A stretch of 38,845 nucleotides of DNA from a candidate division WOR-3 bacterium (GCA_039801245.1 JBDRUF010000011.1:1-38845), one strand, 5' to 3'; positions 1 through 8,616 are shown, counted from the stretch's first letter. Notes: generated by a model not told the origin, from the sequence alone. Program-made: numbers and translations.

Positions 1-575
1 GCCTGAGCGCTTTAGGCAGGACAGATAAGCCTCTTCTCCGCTGTGGTGCCCGTCCTGGCGATTTTGTCTATCTTACCGGTTATGCCGGGCTGGCTGAGAC
101 CGGCCGCATCCTCCTTGCTCAGAAAAGAAGGAGTTTATGCTCCATTTCAGGTGCAAAGGAGGCAATAGCACGCCACCTCTTTCCCCTGCCAAGGATTGAG
201 GTGATGAGGCAACTGAAAGGGCAGATGGGCGCCTTGATTGACACCTCTGACGGCTTGGCAACCGATGCGAGGCATATTGCGGAGATGAGCAATGTGCGGA
301 TTATCATTCACCCGGAGAAAATTCCGATGCACAAAGCCACGGTTAAAATTTGTCAACTGCTTGACAAAAATCCGTTCAGGTTTTGCCTGACTGCAGGTGA
401 GGATTACGAACTCCTGTTTACCACAAAGGAGAAAATGCCCAGTCGGATTGCAAATATCCCTGTGAGCGTGATTGGGAGGGTGGAGAGGGGCAGGGGGTTG
501 TATTATGAGGAAAAGGGGGTAATAAGAGCGATAAAGGAGCATGGTTACGACCATCTTGACCAAAAAACAGGCTAA
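1..575 (+). CDS. thiL: Thiamine-monophosphate kinase, 5'-truncated
   Basis: This is the C-terminal part of ThiL, which phosphorylates thiamine monophosphate to thiamine diphosphate in the cytoplasm, the last step of cofactor synthesis. The open frame runs in from the window edge; the first complete codon starts at position 3. Visible family signatures are RCGARPGDFVYLTG near the start, the metal/ATP-binding DTSDGLATD motif at about 238-264, and AGEDYELLFT at about 393-422. The start codon and the N-terminal AIR-synthase-like domain lie outside the window. The stop at 573-575 is followed by a 216-bp spacer, so thiL probably ends its own transcription unit before nrdR. The identification rests on three separate motifs in the right order. 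Confidence 0.92.
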   Translation, partial: LSALGRTDKPLLRCGARPGDFVYLTGYAGLAETGRILLAQKRRSLCSISGAKEAIARHLFPLPRIEVMRQLKGQMGALIDTSDGLATDARHIAEMSNVRIIIHPEKIPMHKATVKICQLLDKNPFRFCLTAGEDYELLFTTKEKMPSRIANIPVSVIGRVERGRGLYYEEKGVIRAIKEHGYDHLDQKTG

Positions 576-588
576 AATGTTGACAAGT

Positions 589-609
589 TGTGGATAAATA
601 TGTGGAAAA
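589..609. promoter_or_regulatory. Pair of DnaA-box-like sites between thiL and nrdR
   Basis: TGTGGATAA at 589-597 is an exact reverse complement of the classical DnaA box TTATCCACA. A second copy, TGTGGAAAA at 601-609, differs at one position, lies on the same strand and is 3 bp away. In E. coli DnaA binds upstream of nrdAB, so a regulatory role at this nrd locus is plausible. I did not find the larger cluster of boxes expected of a replication origin. Confidence 0.45.
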
Positions 610-749
610 ACCCCAAATTTAACGATTTTTAACCCTGCACACCCCTTAACTCCACAGAAATAAATACCATTGCTGATTTTTACGGCACCTGTTCTGTAAG
701 TTTAATTTTATCAAATAGTTAAAGAGTTGTATCTATTAAAAGATTTTGT

Positions 750-778
750 TTGACATACTATATGTTGTGCTGTATTAT
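750..778 (+). promoter_or_regulatory. Predicted sigma-70-type promoter of nrdR-nrdD-yggU
   Basis: A perfect -35 box TTGACA (750-755) is followed after 17 bp by the -10 box TATTAT (773-778). Initiation would be expected near 784-786, only 6-8 nt before the nrdR ATG at 792. No Shine-Dalgarno sequence fits in that space. The mRNA is therefore likely leaderless or nearly so. The NrdR-box-like element overlaps the spacer of this promoter. Confidence 0.75.
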
Positions 779-800
779 TATTAAGCACCATATGAAGTGT
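755..800 (+). promoter_or_regulatory. Tandem NrdR-box-like operators at the nrdR promoter
   Basis: The NrdR box is a 16-bp palindrome, roughly ACACTATATATAGTGT. The stretch 755-770 matches it at 13 of 16 positions (counting the W position) and lies between the -35 and -10 boxes. The stretch 785-800 matches at 12 of 16 and covers the expected transcription start and the ATG. The two sites are 30 bp apart start to start, close to the roughly 31-32 bp spacing of known paired boxes. This suggests direct autorepression of the operon by NrdR. Part of the second site is also the codons for the conserved MKC start of NrdR, which weakens its independent weight. Confidence 0.6.
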
Positions 801-1283
801 CCATATTGTCTAAATGAAGAGGATAAGGTTCTTGACTCCCGTCCTGCCCAGGAAGGAAATGCGATTCGCAGGCGGAGGGAGTGTTTGAAGTGCGGGAAGC
901 GTTTTACCACTTATGAGTACATCGAGCGCACGCCCCTGATGGTTGTGAAGCGGGATGGCAGGCATGAGCCCTACGACCGGCAGAAGGTGATTAATGGTAT
1001 TCTCCTTGCCTGCAGGAAAAGACCGGTGGGAAGGGCAGAGATTGAGAAACTGGTGGATGCGGTTGAGAATAGATTGAGTGAGGACGGTCGGATTGAGGTC
1101 AGTTCCGCTGAGTTAGGCGAAATGGTGTTGGCGCAGCTAATAAATATTGACCCGGTAGCCTATGTGAGGTTTGCCTCGGTTTACCGGCAATTCAATAGTC
1201 CGGAGCAGTTTGTTGAGGAGTTAAAAAATTTAAAAAAGGGAGGCATTGGTGGCAGCACCGAGAAAAAGGACGAAAAAGAATAA
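792..1283 (+). CDS. nrdR: Transcriptional repressor NrdR
   Basis: NrdR is the Zn-ribbon/ATP-cone repressor that senses ATP versus dATP and shuts off ribonucleotide reductase genes. The 163-residue product begins MKCPYC, with the zinc ribbon Cys pairs CPYC and CLKCGKRF (about residues 3-40), the typical RRRREC arginine patch between them, and an ATP-cone domain from about residue 46 (MVVKRDGRHEPYDRQKV). Length is normal for the family. I chose ATG 792 over an in-frame upstream start at 750 because family members begin at MKCPYC and because 750-778 holds the promoter. The 3' end overlaps nrdD by 35 bp, indicating co-transcription and probable translational coupling. Confidence 0.95.
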   Translation: MKCPYCLNEEDKVLDSRPAQEGNAIRRRRECLKCGKRFTTYEYIERTPLMVVKRDGRHEPYDRQKVINGILLACRKRPVGRAEIEKLVDAVENRLSEDGRIEVSSAELGEMVLAQLINIDPVAYVRFASVYRQFNSPEQFVEELKNLKKGGIGGSTEKKDEKE

Positions 1284-3750
1284 TCAACAGAATGATTTGG
1301 CAAAGCAGATGGTTAATGAGAGCGAAAGGTTGCAACGCCTGTTTCGCAAGGTACAGAAGCGTTCTGGCGACTTGGTGGATTTTGACATCAATAAGATAAC
1401 CACTGCCATTTTCAATGCTGCCCGCGCGGTTGGTGGTGAGGATTATGCCCGTGCCCAGTGGCTGGCAGAAAAGGTGGTGGAATACCTTTATGCCCAGCGC
1501 GGACCCCATATTCCTACAGTTGATGAGATTGGGGATGCGGTGGAAAAGATTCTGATTGAAAATGGTCATGCCCAGACCGCCAAGGCTTTTATTCTCAAGC
1601 GGGAGGAGCGCGCCCGGGCAAGAAGGCTCCATGCCGCCCGGATCAAGCCCAACATCGGCGGCAAGAGGGATACAACCGAGTTTGCCCTGTTTGTCCGTTC
1701 ATCCGATGACACCATCCGGCAGTGGGACCGGAGTCGCATCAGCCGCGCGCTTGTGCGTGAAGCCGGTCTTGACCCTGATGATGCCGAAGAGATTGCCAGG
1801 GAGGTGGAGGAAATCATCATTAACGCCAATGTCAAGCGGGTGACATCAAGTCTGGTGCGGGAGCTGGTTAATGCCAAACTAATTGAGCGGGGTCTGGAGG
1901 AGCATCGCCGGCGCCATGCCCGGCTGGGTGTGCCGATTGCCGATGTGGAGAATCTAATTCTGTATAAGAACCGTGAGAATGCCAATACCCCGCACAATCC
2001 TGAGGCAACCAATATGACCCTTGCGGAATGGACCTTGAAGCAGTTTGCCCTTTCCTCGGTTTTCGACTCAGATATTGCGGACGCGCATACCTGGGGCGAT
2101 ATCCATTTGCATGACCTTGGTTTTATCAATCGCCCCTATTGTTCGGGTCAATCCTTGGAGTATGTTAAAAAGTTTGGGCTGAATCTGCCCAATGCCCTGT
2201 CAATGGCAAAGCCGGCACGGCACCCGGAAACCCTGCTTGCCCATATGGTGAAATTCTCCGCCGCGTTGCAGGGGCATTTTGCCGGGGCGATTGGCTGGGA
2301 TGCGGTCAACATATTTTTCGCACCCTTTCTCACCGGGATGAGTGACAGAGATATTCATCAGTTAGCCCAGATGTTGGTTTTTGAGTATTCCCAGCAGAAT
2401 GTTGCCCGGGGTGGTCAGGCGATATTTTCTGATATCAACCTTTACTGGGAGATTCCCAATCACTTTGCTAATGTTGAGGCGATTGGACCCGGTGGTGAAT
2501 ACACCGGCAAGAAGTACGGTGAGTATTTGACCGAGGCGCAACGGTTCCTGTGGGCAATCTTTGATGTTTACCTGGAGGGTGATGGTTCTGGGCGCCCGTT
2601 CTTTTTCCCAAAACCTTTAGTCCATATGACCGAAAACTTTTTCAAGACCCCAGGGTCAAAGGAGTTTCTTGAACACATTGCTGATGTCGCCGCGGAAAAG
2701 GGTAATACCTATTTTGTTTTTGACCGGGGTAAGACCGCGAAGGTAAGCGAGTGTTGTCGCTTGAGTTTCCGGCTGGATGAACATGACCTTTGCGATGCCC
2801 AGACACCATGGAAGATGCGTTACTGCGCGTTGCAGAATGTCACTTTGAACCTGCCCCGGGTGGCTTACCTTGCCAATCACAACGACGATACCCTTTTCCG
2901 CCTCCTGCGGGAACGGATGGAGATGATTGCCCGTGCCCACCTGGAAAAGAAAACCTTTATTGAAAAACTGCTGGCGCTTAAAAATGAGGGTCCTTTGGCA
3001 CTCTTGACGATGAACCCTGATGGGGAACCCTATCTGCGGCTACATCGGGTTACCTATCTGGTTGGAATCCTCGGGCTGAATGAACTGGTTCAGTACCATC
3101 TTGGTCAAGAGTTGCATGAGAGCGAGCAGGCGTTCCGGTTCGGACTGAAGGTGATTGCCTTTCTCAATCTCGAGTGCAAACGGCTGGCGAGAATGCATAA
3201 CATCCGGCTGGTTTTAGAGCAAACACCGGCGGAGTCAACCGCTTATCGGCTGGCAAAACTTGATTTGGAGTTTTATCCGGAGCAGGCGCTCCAAGTGGTG
3301 AAGGGCGATATCAATTCCGGTTCGGTTTATTACACCAACTCCACCTATCTCAACATCTCCGCACCCATTGACCCGATTGAGCGGGTTTACTATGAAGGCA
3401 AATTCCACGATATGATCGAGGCGGGCGCTCTGACCCATGTCTGGCTTGCCGACTCAAGACCACCGAAGGAGTCGATCGCCAACTTTGTGCTCAAGACATT
3501 TCACCAGACGCGCAATGCCCAGATTGCCTTTTCACCCGAATTCACCACCTGCGCCCGATGCCACCGAACCAGCCGCGGGCTTAACAGCACCTGTCCTTGG
3601 TGCCATTCCGCTGATGTTGACCACATCACCCGAGTCACCGGTTATTTCTCCCGAGTCTCAGGCTGGAATGCGGGTAAAAGGCAGGAACTGAAAGACCGAT
3701 ATAAAACCGACTTGAAGGCCATTAAGGAATCTCTCCATCGCAACGGTTAA
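1249..3750 (+). CDS. nrdD: Anaerobic (class III) ribonucleoside-triphosphate reductase
   Basis: This enzyme reduces ribonucleotides to deoxyribonucleotides using an oxygen-sensitive glycyl radical. The 833-residue protein has two N-terminal ATP-cone domains (about residues 35-125 and 147-230), then the catalytic barrel. A zinc site CARC...CPWC lies about 30 residues before the glycyl-radical segment RVTGYF...NAGKR, with the radical Gly close to residue 798. The preferred start is GTG at 1249, because GGGAGG at 1238-1243 sits 5 nt before it; the in-frame TTG at 1246 is too close to the ribosome site. It overlaps nrdR by 35 bp, and the two are likely regulated together by NrdR. No nrdG activase gene lies beside it, although the radical must be installed by such an enzyme. 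Confidence 0.96.
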   Translation: MAAPRKRTKKNNQQNDLAKQMVNESERLQRLFRKVQKRSGDLVDFDINKITTAIFNAARAVGGEDYARAQWLAEKVVEYLYAQRGPHIPTVDEIGDAVEKILIENGHAQTAKAFILKREERARARRLHAARIKPNIGGKRDTTEFALFVRSSDDTIRQWDRSRISRALVREAGLDPDDAEEIAREVEEIIINANVKRVTSSLVRELVNAKLIERGLEEHRRRHARLGVPIADVENLILYKNRENANTPHNPEATNMTLAEWTLKQFALSSVFDSDIADAHTWGDIHLHDLGFINRPYCSGQSLEYVKKFGLNLPNALSMAKPARHPETLLAHMVKFSAALQGHFAGAIGWDAVNIFFAPFLTGMSDRDIHQLAQMLVFEYSQQNVARGGQAIFSDINLYWEIPNHFANVEAIGPGGEYTGKKYGEYLTEAQRFLWAIFDVYLEGDGSGRPFFFPKPLVHMTENFFKTPGSKEFLEHIADVAAEKGNTYFVFDRGKTAKVSECCRLSFRLDEHDLCDAQTPWKMRYCALQNVTLNLPRVAYLANHNDDTLFRLLRERMEMIARAHLEKKTFIEKLLALKNEGPLALLTMNPDGEPYLRLHRVTYLVGILGLNELVQYHLGQELHESEQAFRFGLKVIAFLNLECKRLARMHNIRLVLEQTPAESTAYRLAKLDLEFYPEQALQVVKGDINSGSVYYTNSTYLNISAPIDPIERVYYEGKFHDMIEAGALTHVWLADSRPPKESIANFVLKTFHQTRNAQIAFSPEFTTCARCHRTSRGLNSTCPWCHSADVDHITRVTGYFSRVSGWNAGKRQELKDRYKTDLKAIKESLHRNG

Positions 3751-3752
3751 AT

Positions 3753-3980
3753 TTGCAGATTCAAGTCCTGGTTAAGCCTCGGTCAAATGTAAATAAGGTC
3801 ATTCCCAACCCCGATGGTTCTTTTACAGTTACGGTGGCTGCTCCTCCAGTTGAGGGAAAAGCCAACCAGGCGGTAGTCGCCGCTCTTGCCGAATTTTTTA
3901 AAGTACCCAAAACCTTTATCAGACTGGTTGCCGGTGAGCGTTCACGGCGTAAGATTTTTCAGATTACTGAGCGAGGTTAG
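3753..3980 (+). CDS. yggU: DUF167/YggU family protein
   Basis: This 75-residue protein matches the small DUF167 (YggU) family. The signature is VKPRSNVNKV near the start, then VTVAAPPVEGKANQAVVAALAEFFKVPKTFIRLVAGERSRRKIFQI. The fold is known but the molecular role is not established. It starts with TTG two nt after the nrdD stop, so it is translated from the same mRNA. It converges on rng with only 4 bp between stops, leaving no room for a separate terminator. The link with nrd genes here is positional only. Confidence 0.85.
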   Translation: MQIQVLVKPRSNVNKVIPNPDGSFTVTVAAPPVEGKANQAVVAALAEFFKVPKTFIRLVAGERSRRKIFQITERG

Positions 3981-3984
3981 CTAA

Positions 3985-5469
3985 TCAAGTAGCCTCAGTT
4001 AGTAATTTAAACTCGGTAGGTGCGAGCTGATAATCGGTTTTCACATCAATTGCCAGTTCGTAGCGCCGGGCGAACTCTGCCAAGCGCTCGTACCACTCGG
4101 TGGTGAGAAATTCGGTCAGCGCGGGGGCGGCAAGGATTCTTATCCTTCTGCCCCGAAGTTTTGGGAGCTTTGTCAGAATCATCCTTTCGATACGCATCGC
4201 CACCTCGGAGCGGGAGCGCACCCGACCCGAACCCTGGCACACTGGGCAGGTTTCAAACAAAAGGTACATCATCCCTGGACGGGTTCTTTCCCGGGTCATC
4301 TCTAAGAGTCCGAACCGGCTCATCTTGGAAAAGTCTGATTTTGCCCGGTCGTTTGCCAGCTGTGCCTTTAACTCCTGAACAACCCGCTCGGTATTCTTTG
4401 GGTCCTCCATATCAATGAAATCGATGATTATCAGCCCAGCAAGGTCGCGCAGCCTTATCTGCCGGGCAATTTCTGCTGCCGCCTCAAGGTTTGTCTCAAG
4501 AATCAACTTCTCAGGATTTTCCTCCTGAGCAGAACGTCCGGTATTGACATCAATCGCCACCATCGCTTCGGTCTGGTCAATGGTAATAAAGCCCCCGCCT
4601 TTAAGCCAAATACGCTTGTGGAAGAGCCTTTCCAGTTCCGCCTCAACACCCACCTGTTCGAGCAAAGGCGTTTCGCCCTGATAAAGTTCTACCCGGCGCT
4701 TTAGCCGGGGTGCTACCCTTGAAATGTAATTGCCAATTTCCTTATAGGAGGGCTCGTAGTCTACCACAACCTTTTCAACACTTTCATTGAGCAGATCGCG
4801 CACTACCTTAATCGCAATGGAGGGTTCCTCATAAAGAACTGCCGGTGATGCTACCTGTTCCGCCTTTGCCCTCACCTCCTCCCAGATGCGTTCCAGTTCC
4901 TGATACTCAAGTCTCAGATCTTCGTATGAAGCCTCCTGGGCCACTGTGCGGATAATGACCCCGGCATGATGGCTTTTAAACTGCCGAACCGCCTCCCGGA
5001 GCCGGTTGCGCTCCTTGCGATCGCTGATACGCCGGGAGATGCCGATTCGCTGAACATTGGGGAAATAAACGAGATACCTGCCGGGAATGGAGACAAAAGA
5101 TGTGAGGCGCGCCCCCTTTTCTGCAAATGGGTCTTTGACAACCTGAACTAAAATCTCCTCACCCTCGCGGAGGCTGATGGTCCGGGGCTGGGGTCTGCCG
5201 CCTTCAGATTCCTCACCCTCCTCCTCAAGGGTATCAAATTCGGGTATTTCGGTGAGCGGCAGAAACCCGTTCTTGCGCAGCCCGATATTGATAAATGCGC
5301 CCCGCAGCCCTTTGACAACATTTTCAACCCTACCTTTGTAAATCCGACCAACAAGATTTTGCTGCTCCGCCCGTTCCACATAAAACTCTACCAGCCGGTC
5401 GTTTTCAAAAACCGCCACCCTTGTTTCCCATTCGTTGGCACTAACAAAAATTTTTGTCTTGACTTTCAT
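3985..5469 (-). CDS. rng: Ribonuclease G/E family endoribonuclease
   Basis: This is an RNase E/G-type single-strand endoribonuclease for rRNA maturation and mRNA decay. The 494-residue product has an S1 domain near residues 35-100 (GRIYKGRVENVVKGLRGAFINIG). The catalytic Mg-binding aspartates lie in MVAIDVNTGR and in IIIDFIDM. The Zn-link-type motif CPVCQGSGRVRS lies about 90 residues before the end. The length fits RNase G rather than full RNase E, as there is no long disordered C-terminal scaffold. The start at 5469 (MKVKTKIFVS) has GGAGG just upstream; longer in-frame extensions run into the upstream gene. It follows the radical SAM gene by 17 bp and is probably co-transcribed with it. Confidence 0.93.
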   Translation of the reverse strand: MKVKTKIFVSANEWETRVAVFENDRLVEFYVERAEQQNLVGRIYKGRVENVVKGLRGAFINIGLRKNGFLPLTEIPEFDTLEEEGEESEGGRPQPRTISLREGEEILVQVVKDPFAEKGARLTSFVSIPGRYLVYFPNVQRIGISRRISDRKERNRLREAVRQFKSHHAGVIIRTVAQEASYEDLRLEYQELERIWEEVRAKAEQVASPAVLYEEPSIAIKVVRDLLNESVEKVVVDYEPSYKEIGNYISRVAPRLKRRVELYQGETPLLEQVGVEAELERLFHKRIWLKGGGFITIDQTEAMVAIDVNTGRSAQEENPEKLILETNLEAAAEIARQIRLRDLAGLIIIDFIDMEDPKNTERVVQELKAQLANDRAKSDFSKMSRFGLLEMTRERTRPGMMYLLFETCPVCQGSGRVRSRSEVAMRIERMILTKLPKLRGRRIRILAAPALTEFLTTEWYERLAEFARRYELAIDVKTDYQLAPTEFKLLTEAT

Positions 5470-5486
5470 AAATCCTCCATCTGAAT

Positions 5487-7919
5487 TCAATCTGCCACCG
5501 GCTCCCCAAATGGCGAGAGGAGTTTGCCATCCCTTATAACCAGGCAGTCCTTGCGCTTGATCCGCAGACACCTAATCTCCGGTGCTGGTATCTTCAAAAT
5601 CTGCTCGAGGGTATCAAACAATTTTATCCCCGGGGCAATTGTCAAGTCAAGAAGATAGACATCCTCATCGTGCTGGCAAAAACCCCTCACGCCCGGAACA
5701 CCAGGTGCGTTTTGCATTCTCTCGGCAAGAAAATTGGGCAAAGAGATTTCATACCTGCCGAGGTTGATTATTTCTCCGAGTGCCGGGCTGGTTTGTGGCA
5801 CCAGTTGTGCGACAACAATCCGCAGCCCCTTGGGCAGAAAGGGTCCGAGGTCACGAAGGATATTCCCTGAATATTGGTAACTGGTGTAGATATCAACATA
5901 CTCCCCATCCGAGATTAACCCCACTGGCAGGGGCGGACCAAAGGAAAGCATCGGCTTGGGTGCAAAACCCTTGGTATATACAATTGGTAAATCACTGCGG
6001 CGCAGTGCCCGGTAAAATGCCCGCACCCGGTCGAGATGGGCAGAAAACCGAAACTGCTCCTCAACCACATATTTCAATCGGAACCGGTTCTTGAGTTCGC
6101 CGTACGAAAGAACCGGTACCGGTCTGCGACCGTAAACCTTTTCCTGTGACTCCCTTTTTGTTGGTGGCTGGGGTAAGTTAGGCTTGGGACCCAAACAGGC
6201 ACCGCAGTTGGTGCAGCCCGCCTGAAGGCAATCAGGGGTTTCTTCGCCGGCTTGCGCCCGCCTGTATTCTGAAAGGAGAAACTCCTTATTAACCCCAACA
6301 TCAATAAAATCCCAGGGCAGTCTCTCATCAACTTTGCGTTCTTGGAGATATATTTCCGGGGATATCCCAGCAGCATCCAGCGCCTCCTGCCACAGGGAAA
6401 ACTTGAAGAATTCGGTCCATTCCTGAAAAATGCCACCCGAATGGTAAACCCTTTCAATCACTTGACCTAAACGCTCATCACCGCGGGCAAGCAACGCCTG
6501 AACATAGGAGCATTCCGGGTTTTCCCATTTGGGCTTGATGTTGCGCCGGTTGACCAGCGCCTTGAGCATAGCCAGCTTTGCCTGGGTCTCTTTTAAATCG
6601 GCAAAGCCTGCCCATTGCAAAGGTGTATGGGGCTTGGGTATGAATGGTGTCAGGTTAAACCGAACCATTCTGCCCCGGCAGAGCCGGGCAATCTCATTGA
6701 CAAAACGGGCAATCTCCCGGACATCATCCTCGGTCTCGCCAGGTAGACCAATCATAAAGTAGAGTTTTACCCCTGCCCAGCCCGCATCAAGGGCATTGCG
6801 CACCGACTCTAAAATCTTCTCCTCAGGGATGTTTTTGTTGATGAATCTCCTTAACCGGCTGGAGGCGGTTTCCGGCGCAAATGTCAGACCTGCCTTTTTC
6901 ACCTCCTGCAGGTTCAGTGCCAGTTCAGGAGAAAAGTCCTCACCCCTGGTTGAGGGCAAGGAGATGGCAACCCGGCGCTCCTTCAGTTTCTCATTGAGCC
7001 GGCGCACCAGTTCCAAGAGATAGGGATAGTCGAGTGCGGAAAGGGAAAGGAGCGAGACCTCCTCCCAGCCGCTTGCCCTGATCCCCCTTTCTGCCAGCCT
7101 GACAATCTGGTCAACATCACGGAAACGGACCGGACGGTTTATTATCCCTGCCTGACAGAACCGGCAGCCCCGAACGCAACCACGCGCAATCTCCACTGTG
7201 AGCCGGTCATGGGTGATTTCGCAGATGGGCACAACCGGTGGCAAGGGAAAGTCCTCCTCGCGCAACTCAGAAACAACCCGGCGCAAAACCTGCCCATCTT
7301 TGCAATCGGTATAACCGGGCACAAAAACACCTTTGAGCCGGGCGAGTGCCCGCAGAAGCCCATCACGGCTCTTATGGTCCCATTCCTGATAAACCGCGCT
7401 GATTTCCCTGACAACCTCTTCGCCATCGCCGACGACAAACACATCAATGAAATCAATCAGGGGCAAGGGGTTGACGGTGCAGGGTCCGCCAGCAACAATC
7501 AAAGGATGAGCGGTGGTTCTCTCCTCCCGGTGCAAAGGGATTTTAGCCAAATCCAAAAGATAAAGGATGTTGGTGTAGGAAAGTTCGCTCTGCAGGGAAA
7601 TGCCGAGGATGTCAAACTCATACACCGGTCGCTTTGACTCCAACGCATAGAGCGGCAAGCCCTTTGCCTTTAACAGGGCAGCAAAATCGGGCCAGGGCAC
7701 ATAAGAGCGCTCACAACCGGTATTGGGAAGGCGGTTAAGAATTGAATAGAGAATCCGCAATCCGTAATTGGACATCCCGATTTCATAGACATCGGGCAGC
7801 GCCAGAACCCAGTTTACCCGACCTGGTTCGGGTTCGGCATAGAAGGTGTTGTACTCGCCGCCGGTGTAGCGAATCGGTTTGGTGACGAGGGGTAGAACCT
7901 CGCTTATTCTCTCAAACAT
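5487..7919 (-). CDS. Radical SAM protein with fused DUF2344 domain (TIGR03960/TIGR03936 type)
   Basis: This is an 810-residue fusion. The first two thirds form a radical SAM enzyme with an N-terminal Rossmann-like (B12-binding-like) region and the cluster motif CVRGCRFCQAG (C-x3-C-x2-C). A cysteine-rich linker (CLQAGCTNCGACLG) leads into a C-terminal DUF2344-like domain recognisable by VVEEQFRFSAHLDRVRAFYRALRRS and GFAPKPMLSFGPPLPVG. The substrate of this family is not known to me. Its placement directly before RNase G is a recurrent arrangement in many bacteria, which hints at an RNA- or ribosome-related role (inference). The ATG at 7917-7919 lies 10 nt after a perfect TATAAT box and has no clear Shine-Dalgarno. 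Confidence 0.88.
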   Translation of the reverse strand: MFERISEVLPLVTKPIRYTGGEYNTFYAEPEPGRVNWVLALPDVYEIGMSNYGLRILYSILNRLPNTGCERSYVPWPDFAALLKAKGLPLYALESKRPVYEFDILGISLQSELSYTNILYLLDLAKIPLHREERTTAHPLIVAGGPCTVNPLPLIDFIDVFVVGDGEEVVREISAVYQEWDHKSRDGLLRALARLKGVFVPGYTDCKDGQVLRRVVSELREEDFPLPPVVPICEITHDRLTVEIARGCVRGCRFCQAGIINRPVRFRDVDQIVRLAERGIRASGWEEVSLLSLSALDYPYLLELVRRLNEKLKERRVAISLPSTRGEDFSPELALNLQEVKKAGLTFAPETASSRLRRFINKNIPEEKILESVRNALDAGWAGVKLYFMIGLPGETEDDVREIARFVNEIARLCRGRMVRFNLTPFIPKPHTPLQWAGFADLKETQAKLAMLKALVNRRNIKPKWENPECSYVQALLARGDERLGQVIERVYHSGGIFQEWTEFFKFSLWQEALDAAGISPEIYLQERKVDERLPWDFIDVGVNKEFLLSEYRRAQAGEETPDCLQAGCTNCGACLGPKPNLPQPPTKRESQEKVYGRRPVPVLSYGELKNRFRLKYVVEEQFRFSAHLDRVRAFYRALRRSDLPIVYTKGFAPKPMLSFGPPLPVGLISDGEYVDIYTSYQYSGNILRDLGPFLPKGLRIVVAQLVPQTSPALGEIINLGRYEISLPNFLAERMQNAPGVPGVRGFCQHDEDVYLLDLTIAPGIKLFDTLEQILKIPAPEIRCLRIKRKDCLVIRDGKLLSPFGEPVAD

Positions 7920-7929
7920 TTTGTAAACT

Positions 7930-7960
7930 ATTATACTAACCGAACCCGAACCAAAGTCAA
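7930..7960 (-). promoter_or_regulatory. Predicted promoter of the radical SAM-rng operon
   Basis: Reading the minus strand, TTGACT (7955-7960) and a perfect TATAAT (7930-7935) are separated by 19 bp, which is longer than ideal. The start codon follows 10 nt after the -10 box, so the expected leader is only about 3-5 nt. The -10 match is strong; the -35 pairing is less certain because of the spacing. Confidence 0.6.
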
Positions 7961-7992
7961 GAAACCGAGCCTGAAAGGAAATTTCCTGCCCT

Positions 7993-8616
7993 TTATCTCC
8001 CAATCAGAAACCGGGCACCCAGTTCCGCGGAATTAAAGCCGCAGGTCTCAAGACCGGAGTAGGAGGCGCCTCCGAAACCATCAAACACAATAACCCCATC
8101 CCACCACAAATCGTGGGAAAACAGCTGGGTTTCGGCAAAAATCTCAACCTTGGGGTTCAGGAGGAACTTCAGCCCCAGACCTGCCCGATAATGAACCTCG
8201 GAGTCGTGATGGTATGTCGGTGGCTCGGTTTCAGGCAGACCGCCATAACTCACCAGCCTCATTCCTGCCCAGAGATAGGGCTTGAGGCGCCAAGAGAGTG
8301 GCGGCTCTGCGAGGATGTCCAGCCCTAACATCGGGAAAATCTTGAACGCGGCACCACCGGTTGTGAAAAACGCCAGCTGCATCAGGTCAACCCTGCCCGA
8401 AAACCAGCCAATCGGTCCATAACAGGCTTCAACCGTTGGACCAACAAACGGCTCGCCATAACTGACCTGCGCCACCGGTTTACCGGTGGTGTCAGAGTAG
8501 GTCCCGGTTCCATAACCGCTGTGATAGGTTAATTTTGTGCCAACCCTCATCGTTGGACTCGCCAGTGCGATACCGGCAAACAAAAGAGATATTGTTAGGT
8601 GCCTGTTAGTGACCAT
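7993..8616 (-). CDS. Predicted outer-membrane beta-barrel-like protein
   Basis: The 207-residue product starts with a signal peptide (MVTNRHLTISLLFAGIALAS, cleavage after about residue 19). The rest alternates short aromatic-ended strands with turns rich in Gly, Pro and Tyr, for example MRVGTKLTYHSGYGTGTYSD and YRAGLGLKFLLNPKVEIFAETQLF. It ends in SAELGARFLIGR, resembling the closing strand of small OmpA/OmpX-like barrels. I do not recognise a named family. The ATG at 8616 is preceded by GGGAGG at good spacing, so the longer in-frame TTG extension to 8721 is not needed. It has its own promoter with a long leader. Function unknown; a structural envelope role is inference. Confidence 0.65.
   Translation of the reverse strand: MVTNRHLTISLLFAGIALASPTMRVGTKLTYHSGYGTGTYSDTTGKPVAQVSYGEPFVGPTVEACYGPIGWFSGRVDLMQLAFFTTGGAAFKIFPMLGLDILAEPPLSWRLKPYLWAGMRLVSYGGLPETEPPTYHHDSEVHYRAGLGLKFLLNPKVEIFAETQLFSHDLWWDGVIVFDGFGGASYSGLETCGFNSAELGARFLIGR

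Noticed and set aside
147-563. 138-codon minus-strand ORF at the window start
   Set aside because: It is antisense to thiL, which shows three conserved family motifs.
576-791. Possible replication origin
   Set aside because: Only two DnaA boxes are visible, with no dnaA, dnaN or larger box cluster; a regulatory role is the simpler reading.
750-791. Longer NrdR N-terminus starting at 750
   Set aside because: Family members begin MKCPYC, and this stretch contains the promoter boxes.
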